A stretch of DNA of 54,976 bases from Natrialba taiwanensis DSM 12281 (GTDB lineage Archaea > Halobacteriota > Halobacteria > Halobacteriales > Natrialbaceae). A model generated the notes under the pieces. It was not told where the DNA came from, did no database searches, and saw only the letters and a list, made by a program, of their open reading frames with translations. The position numbers and the translations under genes are program-made. The number at the start of each line of letters is the position of its first letter. The first letter of the stretch is position 1. Positions 9,378 to 15,360 of the stretch are shown here, piece after piece. Location: contig NZ_AOIL01000013.1 in NCBI RefSeq assembly GCF_000337595.1, positions 88,624-143,599 on the forward strand, in the 5' to 3' direction.

Positions 9378-11249
9378 TCAGCGATCCGCTCCGCGGTCTG
9401 ACAGCCCCGTCTTGAGATGCCCCAATAGCGCCGGGTGCAACGGGCCGTTCGAGCCGAGCAGCGCCGTGCGGTCGTCGGTCTCGAGTTCGAACGTGAACGG
9501 CTCGCCGCGTTCGTCGGTGATTGTTGCGCCGGCCGCCCGTGCGATGACGAGGCCGGCGGCGATATCCCAGGGATGGGTGTCGTGTTCCCAGGTCGCGTCG
9601 GCGCTGCCGCTCGCCAGATAGCAGAGATTGAGCGCGGCAGACCCGAGACGACGGACGCCGCGAGATTCCTGATAGAAGTGCGAGAGGAAGGTGCCGTCGG
9701 GGTCATACCCCGAGATGAGCATGCTCTCGTCGAGGCGGTCGCGGTCCGTCGTCTCGATCGGATCGCCGTCTCGTCGGGCACCGACCTCGGCGATTGCGCT
9801 GAACAGTTCGTCCGTTTCGGGGACGTAGACGACGCCCATCACCGGCGTTCCACAATCGAGAAGCGCGATCGAAACCGAGTAGTTCGGATTGCCGTGTGCG
9901 AAGTTCCCGGTTCCGTCGAGCGGATCGATAACCCAGGTGTAGCCGTCGGCACGGTTTCGCCGCGGTTGCTCTTCGGAGACGATGCCGTGCTCGGGGAACT
10001 CGTTGTCGATAACGGTCGTGATGATCCGGTTTGCCTGGTGGTCGGCCTCGGTGACGATATCCGATTTGTCGCTTTTGACGGTGATGGAATCGACCTGGCC
10101 GTGGAGTTCGCGCAGCGGCTCGCCGGCGGCCTCGGCAGCCTCTGTTGCAACCGTGCGGGCGTATTCGAGGGTCGTCCGGTCGTCACGTCCCGTCGACGGA
10201 ACAGCGGGCGAATCGGAACGGCTTCCCGTCTCACCGGCATCCGCCACTGAACTCGATTTCGCTGGGTTCGCTGGGTTCGCTGGGTTCGCTGGGTCCGCTT
10301 CCGTTGCCGTTGGTATCGCCGACGAGATCGTCCCAGAGTGTGGTCCTGATCCGAGAGCGCGGTCCGTCTCCGAACGCGGTGTCGACGGCTGATCGTCGAC
10401 GGCGCGAATTCCCCAGCCGAGTTTCTTCGCGATTGCGGTGAAGAAGTGGTCGTCGTAACTGGTTCGGACGACGTGCGCGAGCCTGTCGGCACCCGTCAAC
10501 AGGACGCTCTCGCCCGTTTCGAGGCGGGTGTGTGTCCGTCCGCCGTCGACCAGCAACGTTGCGGGGCCGCGGGTGACGATTCGGAGTTCGGTCGAGGGCG
10601 AGACGACGATCGGCCGGACGCCCAGCTGATGGGTGTGCAACGGAACGAGTTGCAGCGTGTGGTTATCGACCGGGTAGTGGATCGGGCCGTTCGCGGACAG
10701 CGAAATCCCGGTCGACCCGGTCGGCGTCGAGACCGCAAGTCCCGTTCCCTCGAACTCGCCGATGTACTCGTCATCGGCGTAGACATCGAGTTGCGTCACC
10801 TTGCTGTCGACGGGGTTTTCCGGCGGAACGTGCTTGACGGTCACGTCGTTGATTCCCGTCGCATCGACGCTCGAGCCGGTGACGGCGACCTGTTGGCGGC
10901 TGTCGACCTTTGCACGTCCCTGGACGACTTCATCGAGGGCGGCGTTGAGATCGTCGGGTTCGACGCGGGCCAGAAAGGAGAGGGTACCCGTATTGACTCC
11001 AAGTTGGGGCACGTTCCGCGGTGCAAAGGTCTTGATCCCCTCCAGAAAGGTGCCATCACCGCCGATCGTGATCCCGAGTGTCGCCCGGTTCGGATCGTAT
11101 CGCTCGTCGATCTCGTCGCCGACGTCGACCGTCGACAGCGTGATGTCACGCGCTGTGGTCCACGACTCGAGTCTGGCGACGACATCATCACTGTTGGGAC
11201 TGACGATCGCAATAATCTCGTCCGTCGTCGCGAGCCTGCGTCCTTGCAT
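9378..11249 (-). CDS. NAD kinase fused to an inositol-monophosphatase-family phosphatase
   Basis: 623 residues with two enzymes in one chain. Residues 1 to about 285 are an NAD(+) kinase: GGDGTFLEG (GGDG 63-66), GVNTGTLSFL, and STPTGSTGISLSANGP. Residues about 345-615 are an inositol-monophosphatase-family domain: IVTEADHQAN, IVSEEQ, the metal-binding WVIDPLDGTGNF (about 440) and WDIAAGLVIARAAGA near the end. The connecting segment (about 290-345) is low complexity with an ANP repeat. Fusions of these two families are known in archaea (Methanocaldococcus MJ0917, NADP phosphatase/NAD kinase), which suggests the second domain dephosphorylates NADP(H), so one protein could both make and remove NADP. 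To my recollection MJ0917 has the phosphatase first; here the kinase is first. Confidence 0.9.
   Translation of the reverse strand: MQGRRLATTDEIIAIVSPNSDDVVARLESWTTARDITLSTVDVGDEIDERYDPNRATLGITIGGDGTFLEGIKTFAPRNVPQLGVNTGTLSFLARVEPDDLNAALDEVVQGRAKVDSRQQVAVTGSSVDATGINDVTVKHVPPENPVDSKVTQLDVYADDEYIGEFEGTGLAVSTPTGSTGISLSANGPIHYPVDNHTLQLVPLHTHQLGVRPIVVSPSTELRIVTRGPATLLVDGGRTHTRLETGESVLLTGADRLAHVVRTSYDDHFFTAIAKKLGWGIRAVDDQPSTPRSETDRALGSGPHSGTISSAIPTATEADPANPANPANPAKSSSVADAGETGSRSDSPAVPSTGRDDRTTLEYARTVATEAAEAAGEPLRELHGQVDSITVKSDKSDIVTEADHQANRIITTVIDNEFPEHGIVSEEQPRRNRADGYTWVIDPLDGTGNFAHGNPNYSVSIALLDCGTPVMGVVYVPETDELFSAIAEVGARRDGDPIETTDRDRLDESMLISGYDPDGTFLSHFYQESRGVRRLGSAALNLCYLASGSADATWEHDTHPWDIAAGLVIARAAGATITDERGEPFTFELETDDRTALLGSNGPLHPALLGHLKTGLSDRGADR
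10261..10296. repeat. Four tandem 9-bp units inside the NAD kinase/phosphatase linker
   Basis: GCTGGGTTC repeated three times and then GCTGGGTCC, head to tail. It encodes the Asn-Pro-Ala repeats of the interdomain linker on the minus strand. Being a multiple of three, copy-number change would keep the frame. Confidence 0.95.
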
Positions 11250-11307
11250 GGGGAGGTCTAGCGGAAACTGGTAGGTGTTCGGTTCGTGCTGTCAGCTGGT
11301 GATTTCC

Positions 11308-11337
11308 GGTACCGGTACCGGTACTGGTACTAGTACT
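11308..11337. repeat. Five tandem near-palindromic hexamers
   Basis: GGTACC twice, GGTACT twice and AGTACT once, head to tail, in the 93-bp gap between the zinc-ribbon gene and the NAD kinase fusion. Each unit is a palindrome or nearly one, so the tract can fold in several registers. It could be a slippage-prone spacer, a protein-binding array or part of a terminator. Confidence 0.9.
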
Positions 11338-11342
11338 AGTGA

Positions 11343-11522
11343 CTAGACATCCACGCTCGAGTCGACAGCCGTTCCGTTGTCGCCAATCTGGACAAAGCCG
11401 TAGTCACAGTCCGGACAGTGCCACTTGACCTTCTCACCGAGGTGCATTGTCGTACTCGCCGCGCGGTAGAACGTCCGTTCGTCGCCACAGTTTGGACACT
11501 CGTGGTCGAGTTCCATCGTCAT
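11343..11522 (-). CDS. Small zinc-ribbon protein (DUF7838-like)
   Basis: 59 residues with two CPxC knuckles: CPNC (9-12) and CPDC (36-39), the classical spacing of a rubredoxin-type zinc ribbon. Conserved haloarchaeal pattern MELDHECPNCG...TFYRAAST...LGEKVKWHCPDCDYGFV. Start at 11522 puts a TTCAATTTGG box (about 11545-11554) about 27 nt upstream, as for a leaderless mRNA. Divergent from the adenosyltransferase gene and upstream of the NAD kinase fusion on the same strand. Function unknown; the fold suggests nucleic-acid or protein binding. The DUF number is from memory. Confidence 0.8.
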   Translation of the reverse strand: MTMELDHECPNCGDERTFYRAASTTMHLGEKVKWHCPDCDYGFVQIGDNGTAVDSSVDV

Positions 11523-11596
11523 ACGCGGCGATTGCACACGGACCAAATTGAACGTACTGGTTCCTGATCGTGCCACCGAATCACCGCTCGGCCAGC

Positions 11597-11606
11597 AATT
11601 AAGTAA
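11597..11606 (+). promoter_or_regulatory. TATA-like box for the cobalamin adenosyltransferase gene
   Basis: AATTAAGTAA is centred about 26 nt before the ATG at 11628, giving a leaderless transcript. It sets the start codon choice. Confidence 0.6.
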
Positions 11607-11627
11607 TCTCCCTTCATCGGTTCGGCC

Positions 11628-12161
11628 ATGTCGATCTACACCGGCCGCGGCGACGACGGCAAAACCGATCTCCGGGATATGACCCGCGTCTCGAAGACCA
11701 GCCCCCGAATCGAGGCCTACGGTACCGTCGACGAACTCAACGCCCTGCTCGGCACGATCCGTCCCACCGGACACGCGGACGTCGACGACCGACTGCGCGC
11801 CGTGCAGAACCACCTCCACATCGTCCAGGCCGACTTTGCGAATCCCGACCCCGATGAAGACGATCCGGCGATCACCGCCGCCCACGTCGACACCGTCGAA
11901 GACTGGATCGACGCGTTCGACGCTGAACTCGAGCCGTTGACCGCCTTTATCCTCCCCTCCGGGAGCGACCCCGGCGCGCAGTTACACCACGCTCGAACCG
12001 TCTGTCGCCGAGCCGAGCGACGAGCAGTTGCACTGGCCAGCGAAGAGGAGATCAACGAGCAAGCGGTGCAGTACCTCAACCGACTCTCCGACGGCCTGTT
12101 CACGTTCGCCCGCGTCGTCAACGCTCGGGAGGGTGAACCGGAGAAAACGCCAGAATACTAA
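11628..12161 (+). CDS. Cob(I)yrinic acid a,c-diamide adenosyltransferase, PduO type
   Basis: 177-residue ATP:cob(I)alamin adenosyltransferase, which makes the Co-adenosyl bond of coenzyme B12 using ATP. The PduO-type N-terminal nucleotide motif YTGRGDDGKTDL (4-15), the KTSPRIEAYGTVDELNALLG block (about 24-43) and the C-terminal CRRAERRAVAL helix (about 126) with a closing LNRLSDGLFTFARVVN match the trimeric PduO family rather than BtuR or EutT. Single gene, probably leaderless. Confidence 0.93.
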   Translation: MSIYTGRGDDGKTDLRDMTRVSKTSPRIEAYGTVDELNALLGTIRPTGHADVDDRLRAVQNHLHIVQADFANPDPDEDDPAITAAHVDTVEDWIDAFDAELEPLTAFILPSGSDPGAQLHHARTVCRRAERRAVALASEEEINEQAVQYLNRLSDGLFTFARVVNAREGEPEKTPEY

Positions 12162-12303
12162 TCGCCCGGAGCAACGAGAGCACGCTCCATGCGTGTCGGT
12201 GTCGGTTGCACGACAAAGCGGTTTGTGGCGTCGTCGACCGGACGGCTGGGAATCGCCAGAACGGCAGCGGATACAGGGTATCGGCCTCGAACGTGAAAGG
12301 AAG

Positions 12304-12310
12304 TCTTAAG
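12304..12310 (+). promoter_or_regulatory. TATA-like box for tRNA-Val
   Basis: TCTTAAG is centred about 30 nt upstream of the mature tRNA 5' end at 12337. Confidence 0.5.
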
Positions 12311-12336
12311 TCGAACGCACGGATACGACCGTATGC

Positions 12337-12411
12337 GGGTTGGTGATCTAGTCCGGTTATGATACCTCCTTCACACGGAGGAAGTCGGCAGTTCAAATCT
12401 GCCCCAACCCA
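12337..12411 (+). tRNA. tRNA-Val (anticodon CAC)
   Basis: 75 nt. Acceptor stem GGGTTGG (12337-12343) pairs with CCAACCC (12404-12410), discriminator A. The anticodon stem CCTCC/GGAGG holds the loop TTCACAC with anticodon CAC, reading GTG. The T arm GGCAG-TTCAAAT-CTGCC is regular. CCA is not encoded. The 3' end is duplicated downstream. Confidence 0.97.
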
Positions 12412-12413
12412 CT
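12391..12413 (+). repeat. Copy 1 of a 23-bp direct repeat (tRNA-Val T loop to 3' end)
   Basis: The last 21 bases of tRNA-Val plus CT recur exactly at 12498-12520, 107 bp downstream. A duplicated tRNA 3' end is the usual trace of integrase-mediated insertion (att site). Confidence 0.85.
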
Positions 12414-12415
12414 AC

Positions 12416-12447
12416 TTCTGTCGCGAACAAAACCGTGAGCGACAGAA
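12416..12447 (+). terminator. Hairpin 1 downstream of tRNA-Val (covaries with hairpin 2)
   Basis: TTCTGTCGC (12416-12424) pairs with GCGACAGAA (12439-12447), 9 bp, around a 14-nt loop GAACAAAACCGTGA. It starts 4 nt after the tRNA, so it may serve tRNA 3' processing or termination, or be part of an att site. Confidence 0.6.
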
Positions 12448-12497
12448 TCGTCACGTTGGCCAGATTTGAATCAGGGAGCAGCTTCGCTGCGACTGTG

Positions 12498-12520
12498 GTT
12501 CAAATCTGCCCCAACCCACT
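12498..12520 (+). repeat. Copy 2 of the 23-bp tRNA-Val 3'-end repeat
   Basis: Exact 23-bp copy of 12391-12413 without the rest of a tRNA in front; the preceding bases do not form an acceptor or anticodon arm. Candidate attachment site. A third, decayed copy (GTTCAAATCTGCCACCACCT) follows near 12634-12653. Confidence 0.85.
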
Positions 12521-12523
12521 GAT

Positions 12524-12553
12524 TTTGCGCCGAACAATTCCGTGAGGCGCAAA
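12524..12553 (+). terminator. Hairpin 2 following repeat copy 2
   Basis: TTTGCGCC (12524-12531) pairs with GGCGCAAA (12546-12553), 8 bp, around a 14-nt loop GAACAATTCCGTGA. The loop differs from hairpin 1 at only two positions while the stem sequence is different but still fully paired. Confidence 0.6.
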
Positions 12554-12904
12554 TCCATTACGTTGGGCAGTTCGAACCAGACAAATCACAGCCCGGGAAG
12601 CAAACGAAGTGAGCGACCCGGAACGTCTTTGTGAGGTTCAAATCTGCCACCACCTTACTCACTACCTGAGTGCTATCTTTGGACTGCTGACGACGCAATT
12701 GACTGTCCCGCTGGATCTTTGATTGCTGGGTGCTGTCCCAGCGGTCCTAACGCCACCAGATAACCCACAAAGTGCCGTCCAGTCTCACTCCTGCCTCGCA
12801 CAATATTCATCAAACTGTCCAAAAGGACCGTTTCAGACAGTTTCGCTGACGGTCTCGATAGTAAACTAAATGGTTAAATATATGCGTCGCTAGTAGTCAA
12901 CCAG
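12554..12904. other. Gene-free stretch: decayed tRNA-derived repeat, palindrome and arsR promoter
   Basis: 12554-12660 contains a further degenerate unit: a CCGGG...CCCGG hairpin around a 19-nt loop and a third partial tRNA-Val 3' end. 12661-12811 shows no coding frame with haloarchaeal composition and nothing recognisable. 12812-12833 is a palindrome and 12874-12913 the arsR promoter/operator, listed separately. Confidence 0.6.
12812..12833. promoter_or_regulatory. 22-bp palindrome upstream of the ArsR gene
   Basis: AAACtGTCC-AAAA-GGACcGTTT has 8 paired positions each side with one mismatch pair. The outer AAACTGTC also pairs with GACAGTTT at 12836-12843. It is about 40 bp upstream of the arsR TATA box. 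Operator or small terminator; undecided. Confidence 0.45.
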
Positions 12905-12913
12905 ATGGTTGAC
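12874..12913 (+). promoter_or_regulatory. arsR promoter with inverted repeat over the start codon
   Basis: TTAAATATAT (12874-12883) is centred 26 nt before the ATG at 12905. The inverted repeat GTCAACC-AGAT-GGTTGAC (12896-12902/12907-12913) spans the predicted transcription start and the start codon itself. That position would let the encoded repressor block its own transcription. Confidence 0.6.
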
Positions 12914-13240
12914 CAACGAGCAGCGGCGGATCTCGACGCGATCTTCCAGGCGTTGTCCCATCCGACTCGGCGGGCCCTGATCGAGGACCTTGCCACCGGA
13001 CCGGCGAGTGTCACTGAACTCGCAGAGCCCCATGACATCTCCCTGGCCGCCGTTTCGAAGCACCTGCAGGTACTCGAAGATGCGGGATTGATCGAGGTCG
13101 AACAGGACGGACGCGTCCGGCAGTGCCAGTTGGAGGCGGAACCTCTGAGCGTCGCGTTCGGCTGGCTGACGCAGTACCGCGTCTTCTGGGACGACCGGCT
13201 GGACGCGTTGGGTGACCATCTGGAGAACGAGGGCCAATGA
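12905..13240 (+). CDS. ArsR-family winged-helix transcriptional regulator
   Basis: 111-residue ArsR/SmtB-type regulator. The helix-turn-helix region runs from LSHPTRRALIEDLATGPASVTELA (about 16-40) to SLAAVSKHLQVLEDAGLIEVEQDGRVRQCQL (about 46-76), the family's recognition helix and wing. No metal-binding CxC or DxH cluster is present, so it is not a metal sensor of the classical kind. Encoded with an AHSA1 protein (ATGA overlap), a common pairing whose signal is unknown. The start-site inverted repeat suggests autoregulation. Confidence 0.9.
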   Translation: MVDQRAAADLDAIFQALSHPTRRALIEDLATGPASVTELAEPHDISLAAVSKHLQVLEDAGLIEVEQDGRVRQCQLEAEPLSVAFGWLTQYRVFWDDRLDALGDHLENEGQ

Positions 13241-13752
13241 CAGACGAGAAGGCGACAGCAACCGAGTTCGAACCGAGCGAGTACGACATGACGATCCGGC
13301 GGACGTTCGACGCCCCGCGCGAGCGCGTGTTCGAAGCGTGGACCGACCCCGAACGGGTCGAGCAGTGGTGGGGACCGGCCGAGTTCACCGTCCCCTACTG
13401 CGAACTGGATGTCAGACCGGATGGGGAATTCAGAATCGACATGCAGGGCCCTGACGGCACCATCTATCCCGGTACGGGGGTGTATCACGTCGTCGATGAA
13501 CCCGAGCGAATCGAAGCCACCAGCCGGGCGCTCGAGGACGAAGACGGTACCCCGCAACTCGAAGTGTATCAAACGGTCACGTTTGCCGAGCGCGGTGAGC
13601 AGACCGAACTGACGATCCAGGCGGAAGTGATCCGAGCGAGCGAAGCGGTGGCTGACTCGCTCGAGGGAATGGAGTTGGGGTGGAGCCAGAGCCTCGACAA
13701 ACTCGAGGGGTTCATCGCCGACGAGTCGGCCGTTCCGTCGACAGGCGACTAA
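13237..13752 (+). CDS. SRPBCC/AHSA1 domain protein
   Basis: 171 residues of the activator-of-Hsp90-ATPase-1-like (START superfamily) fold. The typical opening TIRRTFDAPRERVFEAWTDPERVEQWWGP (about 19-47), FRIDMQGPDG and the C-terminal WSQSLDKLEGFI helix are present. The helix-grip fold makes a hydrophobic ligand cavity; no ligand can be named. It overlaps the ArsR gene by 4 bp and is almost certainly co-transcribed, so it may bind or process the inducer of that regulator (inference). Confidence 0.88.
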   Translation: MTDEKATATEFEPSEYDMTIRRTFDAPRERVFEAWTDPERVEQWWGPAEFTVPYCELDVRPDGEFRIDMQGPDGTIYPGTGVYHVVDEPERIEATSRALEDEDGTPQLEVYQTVTFAERGEQTELTIQAEVIRASEAVADSLEGMELGWSQSLDKLEGFIADESAVPSTGD

Positions 13753-14010
13753 CCGCTTCCAATCGCGTCACCGCTCACGAGATCCGGTCGCGGTCCGCGC
13801 AGCAGCAGACGGTGTGGCACGCGAAGCAGGTCCGACTGTGTGGCACCGCCACCGGGCTCCGAGTCGACTCTGGACGACACTCTCAAGAGCGTCGTTCTTT
13901 TGCAAACCCCTGCGAAGTAGCCCTGTCCCTGACAGTGGACCACCGTTCCGAAACTGCAACCCAGCGGAACCACGACGAATGCTTAAGGCCGACCATGTAC
14001 ATGATATCAT
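13753..14010. other. Intergenic stretch with the promoter of the mini-protein gene
   Basis: No convincing gene on either strand. GTGTGGCAC occurs twice (about 13812 and 13840). TTAAG at 13983-13987 lies about 26 nt ahead of the ATG at 14011. Confidence 0.5.
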
Positions 14011-14151
14011 ATGGCATACCAACTTCGCTGCGACAGTTGCGAACTCGATCGGGAATGTCGCGACTGGATCGAAGCCAGCGAGGTCGCCAGCGAACACGAA
14101 GCGGAATACGGTGACCACTGGGTGAGTATCTACGACGTTCCAGCGGCCTGA
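14011..14151 (+). CDS. Predicted 46-residue Cys-containing mini-protein
   Basis: Reads MAYQLRCDSCELDRECRDWI at the start and ends YGDHWVSIYDVPAA. Cysteines at 7, 10 and 16 (CxxC plus C) with His 29 and 37 could form a small zinc site. The composition is acidic and haloarchaeal, a TTAAG box sits 26 nt upstream, and the frame closes with TGA. No family was recognised. Many haloarchaeal CxxC mini-proteins of 40-70 residues are known; function is unknown here. Confidence 0.65.
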   Translation: MAYQLRCDSCELDRECRDWIEASEVASEHEAEYGDHWVSIYDVPAA

Positions 14152-14220
14152 GACGAAATGCGTCGATAGCAGTCGCAGTTGTCGGTGTCGGCAGAGTGCC
14201 ACAGCCGTCAATTCCGAACG

Positions 14221-15360
14221 TCACTCGAGCGGTTCGGCCGCCTCGCGTTCGAGTAGTGGCGTCGCGTTCGCTTCGGGGAGCGTCACAATGTCATCGCTGA
14301 CAAGCGTATATTCCCGGTCGTCGACGCCGAGGATAGAGCCGATGTCCTGCGTGATTTTGACCGTCATGCGGTCGACTTGCGATTCGGAGGTCGCCTCGTC
14401 TCCGTCCGCTTTCGCTTCGGAGGGCGAACGGGATCGTGCCTCGTCGTAGTCGTCGTTCGTCCCACCCTCAGTACCACCACCAGTACGGTGTTGTTCGGGT
14501 GTCCCGGTATCGGTTACGTCTACTTCCCCTGGATCTGCGGTTTTCTCCGTCGCTACACTCGAGTTCACCTGCGGGGCGGACTCGACGTGAGCCGTGTTGG
14601 CGGTGTCGGCTGTGTCGGCCCCGGAACTCGAGGTGGCACTAGCAGCGTCACCGCCCATCACGTCCGCAGGGGAGACGCCCGCGGCGTCGGCGGGTTCCGA
14701 GTCGGGAGTGGCTGGCGTGGACTGCGAAGTCGGCGGCTGCTGCGTGTGGGGTGCGTTTTGTGAGTGCTGCTCGGACTGAGGCTCGGGGACCTGGTCGTCT
14801 CCCCGGTTCGCTTCGCGGCGTTGCACGGGGTCTTCCGATGCGGGTTCTTGCGGTGGTGTCGGTGGGGCGGGCGAATTGGAGCGCTGGCCCTGGCCCTGAC
14901 CCTCACCTTGACCGGCTCCTGTCGGGGAGGCGCTATCGGTATCGGTGGCCGCGTCCTGGTCCTGGGTCTGAGTACTGCCCTCAAGCACGTCGAGCACGCG
15001 TGCTTTGTTCCCCTTAATGCGGTCGACGAGATCGTCGAAGAGGGCGGCCTCTTCGGCGGTTAGCCCCTCGTCGTCCGCCGCCATGCCGGCCGCGGCGAGA
15101 CTCGCTTGCTTGACGAGTTTCCCCATCCGGCGCTCGTAGATCGCTTCGACAACGTCGTTTGCCGTCTCGATTTCGTCCGTGAGCTGGCCCACTTCGGGCG
15201 ACGAAAAGGGGTCATCGACACGCTCGGCCGCGCGTTCGCGTTCGGCCTCGAGTTCAGCGATGTACTCGCCGACCTCCTGGTAGAACGAGGGGCGAAGGTT
15301 CTGGAGGCTGTCTTTCTTTCGCTCCTTGCTCTGGACCGAGCGTAGTTCGTTTAGATTCAT
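14221..15360 (-). CDS. GINS complex subunit (Gins51-like) with a long disordered insert
   Basis: 379 residues. The helical A-domain (1 to about 120: MNLNELRSVQSKERKKDSLQ, QEVGEYIAELEAERERA, YERRMGKLVKQASLAA, DLVDRIKGNKARVLDVLEG) and the small beta B-domain at the C terminus (about 332-379) are separated by about 190 residues rich in Q, S, T, G, D and P. Archaeal Gins51 has this A-B order, and GINS links the MCM helicase with Cdc45/GAN and primase at the fork. The gene overlaps priS by 4 bp, the conserved haloarchaeal arrangement. The linker is unusually long. Confidence 0.88.
   Translation of the reverse strand: MNLNELRSVQSKERKKDSLQNLRPSFYQEVGEYIAELEAERERAAERVDDPFSSPEVGQLTDEIETANDVVEAIYERRMGKLVKQASLAAAGMAADDEGLTAEEAALFDDLVDRIKGNKARVLDVLEGSTQTQDQDAATDTDSASPTGAGQGEGQGQGQRSNSPAPPTPPQEPASEDPVQRREANRGDDQVPEPQSEQHSQNAPHTQQPPTSQSTPATPDSEPADAAGVSPADVMGGDAASATSSSGADTADTANTAHVESAPQVNSSVATEKTADPGEVDVTDTGTPEQHRTGGGTEGGTNDDYDEARSRSPSEAKADGDEATSESQVDRMTVKITQDIGSILGVDDREYTLVSDDIVTLPEANATPLLEREAAEPLE

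Noticed and set aside
10261-11337. Short tandem repeats as a possible CRISPR array
   Set aside because: Units of 6 and 9 bp are contiguous, without spacers, and no cas gene exists in the window.
13749-13973. Minus-strand frame of 74 residues downstream of the AHSA1 gene
   Set aside because: Its composition is basic and unlike neighbouring proteins, no family or promoter was recognised, and it overlaps the AHSA1 stop.
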